Of a stretch of 64,000 nucleotides of DNA, positions 16,563 to 25,983 are shown piece by piece (within the stretch, counting starts at the first letter, position 1; every line of letters starts with the position of its first letter). The DNA lies in the NCBI GenBank assembly GCA_947498765.1, contig CANMLG010000028.1:1-64000 (forward strand), in the 5' to 3' direction. The notes under the pieces were generated by a model. The model made no database searches. It was not told the DNA's origin and saw only the letters and a list, made by a program, of their open reading frames with translations. The stretch comes from an uncultured Aquimarina sp. GTDB lineage: Bacteria; Bacteroidota; Bacteroidia; Flavobacteriales; Flavobacteriaceae. The translations under genes were made by a program, and so were the position numbers.

Positions 16563-16756
16563 TCCAACAAATCCAAAGTAGATCTTTTAAAACGTAAACG
16601 ATATTGGAGTTCCAAACACCTCCTAATTTTTATAGCTTCAAAATAATCATAATCACTAAGGGCCGCATCTGTCTGCATAAGATTATAGGCTTCTTCCATG
16701 AGTGCTTTATAACGACTCATTAATTGTTTTCTATTTTTGAAATTATAAATTTGCAT
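16559..16756 (-). CDS. small Lacal_2735-like protein
   Basis: 65 residues: [45 protein letters not shown]. The 'YKxLMEEAYxLxxTxxxxSDxxxxEAxxIxxxL' pattern resembles the small helical Lacal_2735 family found widely in Flavobacteriaceae. Function unknown. It is convergent with and overlaps pyrF by 4 nt. The ORF stops at the overlap and has good helical periodicity, so it is likely real. Confidence 0.6.
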   Translation of the reverse strand: MQIYNFKNRKQLMSRYKALMEEAYNLMQTDAALSDYDYFEAIKIRRCLELQYRLRFKRSTLDLLD

Positions 16757-17388
16757 ACTTAAAAATAACTAATAAATTGATTATCAAGTGTTAAAACATC
16801 CATTAATCGACAAAAAGTAGTGTTAAAGTTTTTATAATATTAAATTAAGAATATATAATAGAATTTAGTTATGATTGTTGCATTATCAATAAAATGATTT
16901 GTTAATTTTAACATAGACTTCATTATTATTAATTAAAAAGCTCAAAGAAACCTTTGATTTTACATAAATTTTGATACTGAATAGATTTTTATTCCATATT
17001 CTAGGTTATACAATTTTCGGATAATTATTTTGTATAAATATGTTGAATTATTTTTTGTTAGTCTAAGACAAAAAAAATAATAAATAGCCTTATAGTTATT
17101 GTTTCATTTTTTAACGCGTGAATTATAAAAAAGAAACGAAATATATGCCAAGTATATTTTCGTTAATCGCATAAAATAGCACTAGCTTAATCACATAAGA
17201 GTGCCATGTATTTTATACCATACATGGCTCTTATTCCTACTATTTCAGAAATCATTAAAACAAGTTATTTACTGTAGCTTGATTGTACTCTTATAATTAA
17301 ATAAATGTTTTAAGATAAAAAGAGCTTATTAATGAGCTCTTTTTATGCTTATAATACTCTTATGAATGTAATCTAATATTATTTTCAG
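16757..17388. other. 632-bp intergenic region
   Basis: No convincing gene. It contains an imperfect hairpin at about 17204-17240 (AAGAGtGCCATGTA ... TACATGGCtCTT) with no adjacent T-run, and the terminator of the glycoside hydrolase gene at 17315-17346. The promoter of the 65-residue gene should lie at the left end. The hairpin could be a small RNA or an old terminator. Confidence 0.4.
17315..17346 (-). terminator. terminator of the GH42-like gene
   Basis: ATAAAAAGAGCT-cattaata-AGCTCTTTTTAT on the minus strand, 43 nt after the stop codon. Confidence 0.8.
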
Positions 17389-20268
17389 TTACAATTTTAC
17401 AATTTTAACTACTTTTTCAAGTGACGTCTCTTTTTGTTTTAACGCTACAAAATAAACCCCAGAAGCTAAGTTTTCCAGATTCACTTTTGTTTGTTTTTCA
17501 TTTAATACTCCTTCATCAAAACCTTGACCTTTCAAATCAAAAATTTGATATGTTAATTTTTTTTCAGGCACATCAATACTTAACACATCTATAAAAGGGT
17601 TTGGATAAATGTTAACTTTTCCAATAACTAATTCAAAATCGTTAGTGCTCAATGTATTTTCACAATCTGATTCTACAGTAACTCTTATTCCATTTTTAAT
17701 ATCAGCGACTGTCGATGCAAAACCTTTCCCCTCTTCTGTCATATATATATTTAATCGGTACTCCTCACCTACACGTAAAATTTCTTTAGCATCAAAATTA
17801 ATTACTATACTATCCTCTCCATTTACTGTTTGTTTAGCCTTACCAACAATTTTAAAATCCGATAAATCTTGAATATCAATATTGATATCTCTCATTGTAT
17901 TAGTTTTATAGTCTAACTTTACACTTCCCTCTCCCGAAGGTTTAATACATTTTGTAGCAACATTTAATTCAAGACTTTCAGGGTTGGAATTACTTACCTC
18001 TAAAAAAAGAACATTTTCTGGCTCTAATTCGAAACCATTTTTAATCGTTATTCCTTTTAATAAATCATAAATAACTAAATCATCACCTTCAATTCCGTTC
18101 ATTGCTAAATTTAATGTAGCTGTTGTTACACCTAAATTAACTAATGATATCACATTTTTACCAGTTGTTGTTCGCACGGAATGTTGTGCTACTCCTTTAA
18201 AATTTACTGCTTGCTTATTTATTTCTGTAACTTTTATTAAAGGCTTAAAGCCTTTTGATTCTGCTTGTGTTAATATTAACTGTTTTACATTTGCCGAACT
18301 TGTAGGAATAATAGTTCCAGCTCCTGCTCTAAGTGATTTAGAATGATTTTGTCCATATTCATTTTTTTTAAGACTCACATTATCTAGTAAAATAGTCCCC
18401 CCATTATTCAAATAATCTTGTAAAGCATCTAATTCACTTTCTAGCACAAATTCGGAATCCTTTACTACAATAAACTCCCAGTTCTTTTGGTTTTGTTTTT
18501 CAATAATATTTTTAGTCACAAACCCCAATCGATGTCCTTCAAAATAAAGACTTTCATAAAAACCTTTCAAATTAGTCATATGATTGGGCTTGTTTATAGC
18601 CGATGTTTCCGAATAAAAAATACGTATTGGACTTTCTACTTCCTGTAAATCAGTAATTTCCTGTCCGTAACTATTTATATCCATCATAGTCGAATGTAAC
18701 TCAAATAACACTCTTGGTTGCTGCCCCACCGTAGATGCATTTCTTGTTCCGTTCCTGTACGAACCATCTTCTCTCCTTGTCCATACCCAATTTGTTGTCA
18801 TATCTAGCCCATGCATCGTAGCTAACCATTGGGAAGCTCTTGCATATTCTGGCCTTAGGAAAGCTTCGCGAAAACGTACATTATATAACATGTGGGCTTC
18901 CGAATTATAATTTATGGCATTAGGCTTTATTGAATGAAAAAAATCATAAGCCATGGTTAAATGTACCCAATCAAGCTTATATAGTTTTTGCCATGGTTTT
19001 TCTCCAAATCTTCGTGAACCATCCATATGAGCATCATGTCCTATCACGTCAGACATTTCCATTAATGATTCAAAATCTAAACCACTACTCCTATCATCAT
19101 TACTCCATTGAAATGGTATTAATTTAATATGTGTTTTAGCTTCATTATCTAGCCGTTTAATCTCATCATTCATAAACTTAAAATACTCGTTCACTCTTTC
19201 TTGATTAAAGCGCATAAAATCATACCACTTTGGATCCCCTTGAATGTTTGATGGTACAGGTGTTGAAATACTATTGGAAGCATCATTAAAATTAACAAAT
19301 GATGAATTCCATAAATTATTTAAAGTTGCAATATTCCCATGTTTTTTTTGCAACCAGGTTACAAATTTAGCATGTGTATATTTTGTTATTTCAACAAGAT
19401 CCCAACTTCCTGCAGTATTCCAATGAGGTTCATTTGCCAATAAATATCCTAATTTACTCATATTTTTCCCTTTAAATTCAGACACATAGCCTTTAAATAA
19501 AGCTTTCAATAAGGGTTTTGTTTGGGGGTGATCAATATCATAACCTGTAAATGCAGCATGTCCGTCTGTAATATCGGGGTATTTTTGCGTAATAAAAGGA
19601 GCTAGTCTATTCCCGCCTAAAAAAGGAGAACCAAAATTACCCGTATTTAAATTTTTTATGGCATTTTTTTGAGCTGTATTGATTTCAATGCTTCCATTTG
19701 GCTTTTCTTCTAAAAAATGTAGATCATAATAATAGCCTCCTAAATTACCAAAGTATGTTGTTAAATCTAGGTTATCAGCTTTTTTAGGTTTAAAAGTCCA
19801 ATCATTCCCAAAAACTGGTTTTCCATTTTGAACAATACGGTTTCCACTAATATCTAATTGATCCCATATAATAGTTGTAGTCTCAGCCCTTTTACCTTTA
19901 TTATTAATTAAATCTTCTAGCACTGCTATTCGTTCATCTAACATAATTATGACTTCATTACGTTCATAATCTGGTAATTCCTTTGCAAATTGGTTAGCTG
20001 TTTTATTTAAAGGAATTATAGGCAATTGTGCTTCAAAATCTGCTTCAACTTCGTTAACGTTTTTTTCATCCCAATTAGCATAAAATAAGTATACTTCAGC
20101 TACACGAATACACATTTTTTCTTTTCGAGTATCAATTCCTTGAGAATCTGCTTGATTTATTAATGTATTAAGTTCCTTAATCTTATTTTTAGCAGTTGCT
20201 TCTAAATCTTGTGAAAAAGAAGAAAAGTAAGAGTGTAAAACTACTACTATTAAGAGTAATTTTTTCAT
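17389..20268 (-). CDS. secreted GH-A clan (GH42-like) glycoside hydrolase with T9SS tail
   Basis: 959 residues from MKKLLLIVVV (the track adds 10). Signal peptide ends near SSFSQ. A helical N-terminal segment (~25-110) leads into a TIM barrel. LLANEPHW is the NEP acid/base motif. LQKKHGNIATLNNLWNSSF followed by WYDFMRF is very like GH42 beta-galactosidases, and YNSEAHM is the candidate nucleophile. Residues ~560-680 look like a GH42-type trimerisation domain (LQDYLNNGGTILLDNV). The C-terminus is a T9SS sorting domain (VNIYPNPFIDVLSI...YFVALKQKE). Likely acts on red-algal galactans, given the GH86/GH117 neighbours. GH50 or another GH-A family remains possible. Confidence 0.75.
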   Translation of the reverse strand: MKKLLLIVVVLHSYFSSFSQDLEATAKNKIKELNTLINQADSQGIDTRKEKMCIRVAEVYLFYANWDEKNVNEVEADFEAQLPIIPLNKTANQFAKELPDYERNEVIIMLDERIAVLEDLINNKGKRAETTTIIWDQLDISGNRIVQNGKPVFGNDWTFKPKKADNLDLTTYFGNLGGYYYDLHFLEEKPNGSIEINTAQKNAIKNLNTGNFGSPFLGGNRLAPFITQKYPDITDGHAAFTGYDIDHPQTKPLLKALFKGYVSEFKGKNMSKLGYLLANEPHWNTAGSWDLVEITKYTHAKFVTWLQKKHGNIATLNNLWNSSFVNFNDASNSISTPVPSNIQGDPKWYDFMRFNQERVNEYFKFMNDEIKRLDNEAKTHIKLIPFQWSNDDRSSGLDFESLMEMSDVIGHDAHMDGSRRFGEKPWQKLYKLDWVHLTMAYDFFHSIKPNAINYNSEAHMLYNVRFREAFLRPEYARASQWLATMHGLDMTTNWVWTRREDGSYRNGTRNASTVGQQPRVLFELHSTMMDINSYGQEITDLQEVESPIRIFYSETSAINKPNHMTNLKGFYESLYFEGHRLGFVTKNIIEKQNQKNWEFIVVKDSEFVLESELDALQDYLNNGGTILLDNVSLKKNEYGQNHSKSLRAGAGTIIPTSSANVKQLILTQAESKGFKPLIKVTEINKQAVNFKGVAQHSVRTTTGKNVISLVNLGVTTATLNLAMNGIEGDDLVIYDLLKGITIKNGFELEPENVLFLEVSNSNPESLELNVATKCIKPSGEGSVKLDYKTNTMRDINIDIQDLSDFKIVGKAKQTVNGEDSIVINFDAKEILRVGEEYRLNIYMTEEGKGFASTVADIKNGIRVTVESDCENTLSTNDFELVIGKVNIYPNPFIDVLSIDVPEKKLTYQIFDLKGQGFDEGVLNEKQTKVNLENLASGVYFVALKQKETSLEKVVKIVKL

Positions 20269-20298
20269 AATTTTAATGTTATTAGAATTTGTGTTCAA

Positions 20299-20592
20299 AA
20301 AAGCCCCTAAATAAATACCAAAACAAAATTTATATATCTATTAAAAATTTAAGAAAATGACATATTCCTTGTCTACATTCTAAATATCCCAACACATAAT
20401 TATTTCGACATTTATTAGAAAACAAAACGCAAATCTGATATAGTAAATTGCTTACTACACCTTTATTTAGATAGAAATACAATATTTTAGACAAAAGAAT
20501 ATCTAATCTTTTTTTTCTTACAGAATCGTACAAAAAAAGGCCATTCAGAAAATTTCCAAATGGCCTTTAATACAAATAAGTTAACTACTAAG
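20299..20592. other. spacer between the GH42-like gene and the aromatic operon
   Basis: Holds the terminator of the aromatic operon and presumably the promoter of the minus-strand hydrolase gene. The 67-codon frame annotated here in the ORF track has no gene-like features. Confidence 0.4.
20532..20570 (-). terminator. terminator of the aromatic amino acid operon
   Basis: AAAGGCCATT-tggaaattttctg-AATGGCCTTTTTTTG on the minus strand, 23 nt after the DAHP synthase stop. Confidence 0.8.
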
Positions 20593-21669
20593 TTACTTAG
20601 CTATATTGTGTTGGTGACTAATTGATTCTTGGTGAATTGCCGAATATACTTTTTCAATAAATTCTTCACTTAAACCTACTTGACTACCGTCGTTAATCAT
20701 TTTATTTTTAATAGCATTCCAACGATCATTTTGTAAAATTTGAACGTTATTTGCTGCTTTTACTTTTCCAATTTCATCAGAAATTGACATTCGCTTTGCC
20801 AGTTGCTGTACAATACTTTCATCAGCAATGTCAATACGTGCTCTCAATTCATTTAAAGCACTTTCGTATGCTGCTGTACCACCTTCACTACGTACTTTCA
20901 AATCTTTCATGATTTGAATAAGTGTGTCCGGTGTAATTTGTTGCTTAGCATCACTCCATGCATTATCTGGATCGTAATGAGATTCAATAATCATCCCATC
21001 AAAATTTAAGTCTAAACCTGTTTGACATAAATCTTGAATAATATCTCTACGCCCTGCAATATGCGAAGGATCTAATATAATTGGTAAATCTGGAAACTTA
21101 GCTTGTAAGTCAATTGGAATTTGCCATTCTGGAATATTTCTGTACTTCGTTTTTTCGTAAGTTGAAAACCCTCTGTGAATAACTCCTAAGTTTTTAACAT
21201 CACAAGTATAAAAACGCTCGACCGCTCCTAGCCATAAAGCTAAATCTGGGTTAATTGGATTTTTTACTAATACTGGATTTTTAATACCTCGACAAGCCTC
21301 TGCAATATCTTGAACAATAAAAGGAGAAACCGTGCTACGCGCACCAATCCATAAAATATCAATATCATGCTCTAATGCCAATTCTACATGATGAGGATTT
21401 GCTACTTCTGTAGCCGTTAGCATTCCAGTTTCTTTTTTTGCGGTTTGTAGCCATTTTAATCCTAAAGCACCAACACCTTCAAAGTTTCCGGGGCGTGTTC
21501 TCGGTTTCCAAATTCCAGCACGTAATACCGATGCATCTGAATCCTTTAATTGATGTGCAATTTTAACTACCTGATCCTCTGTTTCTGCACTACAAGGTCC
21601 CGCAATTACTAAAGGGTGATCTAACTTGTAGGCATCTAACCAATTTCTAAGTTCCTTTTTGTTTTCCAT
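20593..21669 (-). CDS. bifunctional DAHP synthase / chorismate mutase (type II)
   Basis: 358 residues. The N-terminal ~260 are a KDO8P-synthase-like (type I beta) DAHP synthase (VIAGPCSAETEDQV, RAGIWKPRTRPGNFEGVG, IILDPSHIAGRRD), the first shikimate step. The C-terminal ~90 residues (LNELRARIDIADESIVQQLAKRMSISDEIGKVKAANNVQILQNDRW) are an AroQ chorismate mutase. The fusion is common in Bacteroidota, where the mutase part often also serves in feedback control. Last gene of the pheA-aminotransferase-tyrA run; the 187-bp gap from tyrA may hold an internal promoter. Confidence 0.95.
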   Translation of the reverse strand: MENKKELRNWLDAYKLDHPLVIAGPCSAETEDQVVKIAHQLKDSDASVLRAGIWKPRTRPGNFEGVGALGLKWLQTAKKETGMLTATEVANPHHVELALEHDIDILWIGARSTVSPFIVQDIAEACRGIKNPVLVKNPINPDLALWLGAVERFYTCDVKNLGVIHRGFSTYEKTKYRNIPEWQIPIDLQAKFPDLPIILDPSHIAGRRDIIQDLCQTGLDLNFDGMIIESHYDPDNAWSDAKQQITPDTLIQIMKDLKVRSEGGTAAYESALNELRARIDIADESIVQQLAKRMSISDEIGKVKAANNVQILQNDRWNAIKNKMINDGSQVGLSEEFIEKVYSAIHQESISHQHNIAK

Positions 21670-21856
21670 TGTAAATGAGTTGTGTGTCGCTAGACACTTT
21701 TTATTCTTATTTGTATTTAATTATGTAAGAAAAAAGAAATTCGAATATAGATAATAGACTTACTATATATTTCAATAAAACTCATAAACTAACCCGTCTA
21801 TAATCTTTCTTCTTTTATCTTATGCTTTATGCTTCTTTTTTATCTATTCATTAAAA

Positions 21857-22705
21857 TCATTCAATACCCTGTAAAATTGTTTTAATTCTGTTGGTATCTT
21901 TCATTTCATTAAAAATATCCTCATCATTACCAGCTTCCATTAAGGCTTTAAACTCTGTTAAATTATCAATATATTCCTGTAATGCTCCTATTACATTTTC
22001 CTTATTTTGTTTAAAAATAGGTGTCCACATTGTTGGTGAACTTTTAGCTAAACGAACAGTAGATGCAAATCCACTACCTGCCATATCAAAAATATCACGT
22101 TCGTTTTTCTCTTTTTCAATAACCGTTTTACCTAACATAAATGAACTTACATGCGATAAATGCGATACATATGCTATATGTTTATCATGTGATGCCGCAT
22201 CCATATATCTAATACGCATTCCTAAACGATCAAAAATATCCAACGCAAATGCTACTTGTTTTTGCCCTGTTTTTTCAACTTCACAAATAATATTAGCTTT
22301 TCCTCTAAACAAATTAGTTAAAGCTGCTTTTGGACCCGAAAATTCTGTCCCTGCAATAGGGTGCGCCGCTAAAAAACAAGCTCTTTTTGAATGTTTCGAA
22401 ACTCGATTACACAGTTTTTCTTTAGTTGAACCTACATCAAAAACTAAGCAATCATCAGTCACTTTATCTAATACTTGCGGAAGTACAATTTGAGCAATAT
22501 CCACTGGAATAGCTAAAATTACTACATCTGCCTCATACAAGTTTGCAAAGGTAGCACTTTTATCCACAAAGCCCAATGAAATTGCTGTAGCCAAGTTGCT
22601 TTCATTAGCATCAATTCCATATATAATTGCATCTTTATATGCTATTTTTATATCAGTTACTAATGAACCTCCTATTAACCCTACCCCTATTACAAAAACT
22701 TTCAT
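21857..22705 (-). CDS. tyrA: prephenate dehydrogenase
   Basis: 282 residues from the preferred start MKVFVIGVGLIGGSL; the track start adds MAIRVKRIRS and would push the Rossmann motif inward. GxGxxGGS nucleotide-binding motif at the N-terminus; substrate region HPIAGTEFSGPKAAL; HIAYVSHLSHVSSFML and FASTVRLAKSSPTMW are hallmark TyrA segments. Converts prephenate to 4-hydroxyphenylpyruvate. No ACT domain is evident. It sits between the aminotransferase and DAHP synthase genes, so the operon covers both Phe and Tyr branches. Confidence 0.93.
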   Translation of the reverse strand: MKVFVIGVGLIGGSLVTDIKIAYKDAIIYGIDANESNLATAISLGFVDKSATFANLYEADVVILAIPVDIAQIVLPQVLDKVTDDCLVFDVGSTKEKLCNRVSKHSKRACFLAAHPIAGTEFSGPKAALTNLFRGKANIICEVEKTGQKQVAFALDIFDRLGMRIRYMDAASHDKHIAYVSHLSHVSSFMLGKTVIEKEKNERDIFDMAGSGFASTVRLAKSSPTMWTPIFKQNKENVIGALQEYIDNLTEFKALMEAGNDEDIFNEMKDTNRIKTILQGIE

Positions 22706-22806
22706 TGATCTGATTCGCTTGACACGAATTGCCATTAGCTTTAAATGCTAAGCAATTAGCTTACTTTAATACTTACTTAATTTTTACTATTTTAAACCTT
22801 TATTGT

Positions 22807-23967
22807 CTAAACAAATCCATTTAAACGCTCAATGGCTTCTTCTATTGCTTTTTCATCAATACACAGCGAAAAACGTATGTATCCTTTTCCTTGACTTCCA
22901 AAAATGGTTCCTGGTGTTATAAATATGGATTTCTCATACAAAATACGATCAATAAACGCTTCGGCATCCGTAATATGTTTTGGTAACTTAGACCATACAA
23001 ACATCCCTGTAGCATTTTCATCGTAAGTACAACCTAACAGTGTTGCTAATTTCCAAATTAACTTTCTGCGTTTGGCATATACAGCATTCATATTTGCAAA
23101 CCATTCTGTACCACATTCTAATGCAGCTATAGCTCCTTTTTGTAATCCCTGAAACATGCCGCTATCCATATTACTCTTTACTTTTAGAATAGCTTCAATT
23201 TTTTCTTTATCACCTAACACCATACCAACACGCCAACCAGCCATGTTAAAGGTTTTACTTAATGAGTTCAACTCTATAGCTATCTCTTTAGCTCCTTGTA
23301 TACTCAAAATACTCATTGGTTCTGGATTCAATACAAAACTGTATGGATTATCATTGACCAATAGTATATTGTGTTTCTTAGCGAAAGTGATCAAACTTTT
23401 AAACATTTCTTTTGATCCAGCAGCTCCAGTCGGCATATGTGGATAATTAATCCACATGATTTTTACTTTACTTAAATCTTGCTTTGATAAAGCTTCTAGA
23501 TTAGGATGCCAGTTATTCTCTGCTGATAAATCATAAAAAACAGGTTCTGCTCCTAATAATTTAGTTACCGATGTATAAGTCGGATAACCTGGATTCGGAA
23601 TAAGCACCTGATCTCCTTCATTTAAATACGCCATGGAAATATGCATAATACCTTCCTTTGATCCCATTAACGGAAGTACTTCAGTATCTTCATTCAAATC
23701 AACTCCATAATGTAACTCATAAAAATTTACAATAGCCTTACGCAACTCTGGTAAACCTTGATAACTTTGATATTTATGTGCTCCATTAACCAAAACAGCT
23801 TCAGTTATTGCTTTAATTACTGTTGTTGGAGGTTCCAAATCGGGGCTCCCAATTGCCATATTAATTACTGGTTTTCCTTGCAAAACTAAAGAGCGTACCT
23901 CTCTTAATTTTTTAGAAAAGTAATATTCCTCGACCGTTTCCAAGCGCTTTGCTGTTACTATGCTCAT
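22807..23967 (-). CDS. class I/II PLP aminotransferase (probable aromatic/prephenate branch)
   Basis: 386 residues, fold-type I. The substrate segment is NMAIGSPDLEPP, followed by SLSKTFNMAGWRVGM with the Schiff-base Lys and IRFSLCIDEKAIEEAIERL at the end. Its start overlaps the pheA stop by 4 nt (ATGA), so the two are translationally coupled. Given its position between pheA and tyrA, it probably transaminates phenylpyruvate and 4-hydroxyphenylpyruvate. By sequence alone it could also be an aspartate- or LL-DAP-type aminotransferase. Confidence 0.85.
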   Translation of the reverse strand: MSIVTAKRLETVEEYYFSKKLREVRSLVLQGKPVINMAIGSPDLEPPTTVIKAITEAVLVNGAHKYQSYQGLPELRKAIVNFYELHYGVDLNEDTEVLPLMGSKEGIMHISMAYLNEGDQVLIPNPGYPTYTSVTKLLGAEPVFYDLSAENNWHPNLEALSKQDLSKVKIMWINYPHMPTGAAGSKEMFKSLITFAKKHNILLVNDNPYSFVLNPEPMSILSIQGAKEIAIELNSLSKTFNMAGWRVGMVLGDKEKIEAILKVKSNMDSGMFQGLQKGAIAALECGTEWFANMNAVYAKRRKLIWKLATLLGCTYDENATGMFVWSKLPKHITDAEAFIDRILYEKSIFITPGTIFGSQGKGYIRFSLCIDEKAIEEAIERLNGFV

Positions 23968-24794
23968 CCTTTTTGGTTTTTATATTCACCAAGTATTTTA
24001 AATTCCGTTGCCATAATTTCTAATATCGATGTGGCCTTTTCATAATTGATACTACTATCAAAAGTTACATCGACAAAAAAAGCATATTTCCAAGGTTTAT
24101 CAATTACAGGTAATGATTGTATTTTGGTTAAATTCATTCGACAATCGCTCAATACATTCAATACCGCGGCTAAACTGCCTCGCTTATGATCTAATACAAA
24201 TTTTAACGAAGCTTTATCTATCTCCTCCTTTTTAACACCTGAATCGTTCCTTGTATTTAAAATAAAAAAGCGCGTACTATTCGTTTTTATTGTTTGAATA
24301 TCTTCGGCTAAAACATTCAAACTGTATATATCTGCAGCTGTTTTTCCCGCAATAGCGGCAACACCTAATAATTTTTCATCTGTAATACGTTTAGCTACCT
24401 CAGCTGTATCCGCATCTTCAATCAACTTTATATGTGAATGTGCTCTAAAAAATTCTTTACATTGCAACAATGCCATTGGATGGGAATATACTTCCTTGAT
24501 ATCCGAAATAGCTTGTCCATCTAAAGCCATTAAACAATGATGTATAGGTAAATAAAACTCGCCACTTATAGTTAAATCATGCTCATCAATATAAGCGTAA
24601 TTAGGAATAATAGACCCTGCTATCGAATTTTCAATGGCCATTACAGCATCCGTACATATTCCTTTTTCTAAGTTATATACCAATTCTTGAAAAGACATAC
24701 ATTCATTTACCTCAATATCATTTCCAAAATAAGTTAAAGCCACACCATGATGATATGATCCTTTAACCCCCTGTATTCCTATTATTTGTTTCAT
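23964..24794 (-). CDS. pheA: prephenate dehydratase
   Basis: 276 residues, monofunctional. The dehydratase domain (~1-185) has GVKGSYHHGVAL, VMAIENSIAGSI and the catalytic NSTRFFIL (TRF) motif. A C-terminal ACT domain (~193-270) carries RGSLAAVLNVLSDCRMNLTKIQSLPV, the equivalent of the GALV and ESRP motifs that bind Phe for feedback inhibition. The ESRP equivalent is altered to IQSLP. First gene of the aromatic operon and the direct target of the attenuator in its 5' leader. Confidence 0.95.
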   Translation of the reverse strand: MKQIIGIQGVKGSYHHGVALTYFGNDIEVNECMSFQELVYNLEKGICTDAVMAIENSIAGSIIPNYAYIDEHDLTISGEFYLPIHHCLMALDGQAISDIKEVYSHPMALLQCKEFFRAHSHIKLIEDADTAEVAKRITDEKLLGVAAIAGKTAADIYSLNVLAEDIQTIKTNSTRFFILNTRNDSGVKKEEIDKASLKFVLDHKRGSLAAVLNVLSDCRMNLTKIQSLPVIDKPWKYAFFVDVTFDSSINYEKATSILEIMATEFKILGEYKNQKG

Positions 24795-24828
24795 TTACTA
24801 TACTAGTTACTTTCAATAACCACACAAA

Positions 24829-24862
24829 AAAATCCCGACTCTATTTCAGAATCGGGATTTTA
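24829..24862 (-). terminator. attenuator terminator upstream of pheA
   Basis: Minus-strand AAATCCCGATTC-tgaaata-GAGTCGGGATTTTTTT: a stem with one internal mismatch and a 7-T run, only about 35 nt before the pheA ATG. Its 5' arm is also complementary to the segment at 24891-24904, allowing a mutually exclusive antiterminator. Confidence 0.85.
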
Positions 24863-24890
24863 TATATTTAGCATTTTACTTTTTACATAC

Positions 24891-24904
24891 CAAAATCCCG
24901 CTTC
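24891..24904 (-). promoter_or_regulatory. antiterminator segment of the pheA attenuator
   Basis: Minus-strand GAAGCGGGATTTTG starts with the last base of the leader-peptide stop codon. It pairs with TAAAATCCCGATTC, the 5' arm of the terminator: 12 Watson-Crick pairs, one G.U and one mismatch. A ribosome stalled in the leader Phe codons would leave this segment free to block terminator formation. Confidence 0.8.
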
Positions 24905-24957
24905 TATCTAAAAAAGAAGAAGAAATAAAATCGGTTATAAAAAAATAAATTGTTCAT
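24904..24957 (-). CDS. pheA leader peptide (8 Phe and 2 Tyr in 17 residues)
   Basis: The minus-strand ORF MNNLFFYNRFYFFFFFR-stop begins 18 nt after the -7 box. Five consecutive Phe codons (TTC TTC TTC TTT TTT) lie directly before Arg-stop, and the antiterminator segment begins at the stop codon. This is the classic layout of an amino-acid attenuator. Expression of the peptide is inferred. The composition is extreme and the frame is intact from a well-placed ATG. Confidence 0.8.
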   Translation of the reverse strand: MNNLFFYNRFYFFFFFR

Positions 24958-24975
24958 TGACTTATTAATATGATA

Positions 24976-25005
24976 CAAATGTATTTAAACTTTTGATATT
25001 GCAAA
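24976..25005 (-). promoter_or_regulatory. promoter of the pheA operon
   Basis: Minus-strand TTTG (25005-25002), 18 nt, then TACATTTG (24983-24976): an exact match to the Bacteroidota -33/-7 pattern. Predicted transcription start is near 24970, giving a leader of about 175 nt. Confidence 0.75.
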
Positions 25006-25068
25006 ATTTTTTTTAATATTTTTTTTAGAAAAGAAAAAATTAATAGCGTTATTCCTAATGATAAAAAT

Positions 25069-25076
25069 TATTTTTG
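25069..25076 (+). promoter_or_regulatory. candidate -7 box of gldA
   Basis: TATTTTTG matches TAnnTTTG 20 nt before the gldA ATG. No clear -33 element. Confidence 0.3.
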
Positions 25077-25095
25077 TCCATACAAAAAGTTCATA

Positions 25096-25983
25096 ATGTC
25101 AATAAAAGTATCTAACCTTTCCAAACATTACGGTAATCAAAAGGCCCTAAATAATATATCTTTTGATATCCCTAGTGGACAAATAGTAGGTTTTTTAGGA
25201 CCAAATGGTGCCGGAAAATCAACATTAATGAAATTGTTAACCACTTACCTAGCTCCTACCTCTGGTGAAGCTTTTGTGAATAACTTTAACATTAACACAC
25301 AAACAAAACAAGTACAGCAAAGTATAGGGTACTTACCAGAGCATAATCCCCTTTATTTAAATCAATACCCTAAAGAATATTTAAGTTTTAATGCTAATTT
25401 ATATAATGTTCCCAAGTCTAGCATTGAAGAAGTTATAGAATTAACAGGACTTCAAAATGAAACATCAAAAAAAATTGGAGCCTTGTCAAAAGGGTATCGA
25501 CAGCGAGTTGGACTAGCTTGCTCACTATTACATGACCCAAAAGTTTTATTACTAGATGAACCTACCACTGGATTAGACCCTAATCAATTGGTAGAAATTA
25601 GAGGTTTAATTAAAAGCTTAGGCAAGAACAAAACGGTTTTATTATCAACACATATTATGCAAGAGGTTGAAGCTATGTGCGATCGAGTACTTGTTATTAA
25701 CAAAGGAACTTTGGTTGCCGATCAACTTATCGATCTATCGAAAAAACAACAAAACTTACTGGTTACTTTTGATCAATCACCACATTTAGAATCTCTTAAA
25801 AAGCTACCTAATCTTACCCAAATAAAACAACTAAAAGATACTCAATTTTTAGTCTCTTTTGCAGATCAGCAAAACTGTGCTACACTCCTATTTGATTTTG
25901 CTGTTGCCAATAATTTGAAATTAACTCAATTACAACCACAGGAAATAAATATTGAAAATTTATTTAAAGAAGCCACCAATTAA
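25096..25983 (+). CDS. gldA: gliding motility ABC transporter ATPase GldA
   Basis: 295 residues. ABC ATPase with Walker A FLGPNGAGKSTLM, signature LSKGYRQRVGLA and Walker B VLLLDEPTTGLD; the C-terminal ~80 residues match the GldA-type extension. GldA forms an inner-membrane ABC complex with GldF and GldG, needed for gliding in some Flavobacteria. gldF and gldG are not adjacent here, as is common. Divergently transcribed from pheA across a 301-bp region. Confidence 0.9.
   Translation: MSIKVSNLSKHYGNQKALNNISFDIPSGQIVGFLGPNGAGKSTLMKLLTTYLAPTSGEAFVNNFNINTQTKQVQQSIGYLPEHNPLYLNQYPKEYLSFNANLYNVPKSSIEEVIELTGLQNETSKKIGALSKGYRQRVGLACSLLHDPKVLLLDEPTTGLDPNQLVEIRGLIKSLGKNKTVLLSTHIMQEVEAMCDRVLVINKGTLVADQLIDLSKKQQNLLVTFDQSPHLESLKKLPNLTQIKQLKDTQFLVSFADQQNCATLLFDFAVANNLKLTQLQPQEINIENLFKEATN

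Noticed and set aside
16757-17388. A small protein gene in the 632-bp gap
   Set aside because: No frame with a sensible start, length and composition; only hairpins were seen.
20330-20533. 67-residue ORF in the track
   Set aside because: Odd composition, no plausible domain, overlaps the intergenic terminator region; probably chance.
21670-21856. A second leader-peptide attenuator in front of the DAHP synthase gene
   Set aside because: A 22-codon ORF with some Phe/Tyr exists, but it is not strongly enriched and the downstream GTGTC/GACAC hairpin has no T-run.
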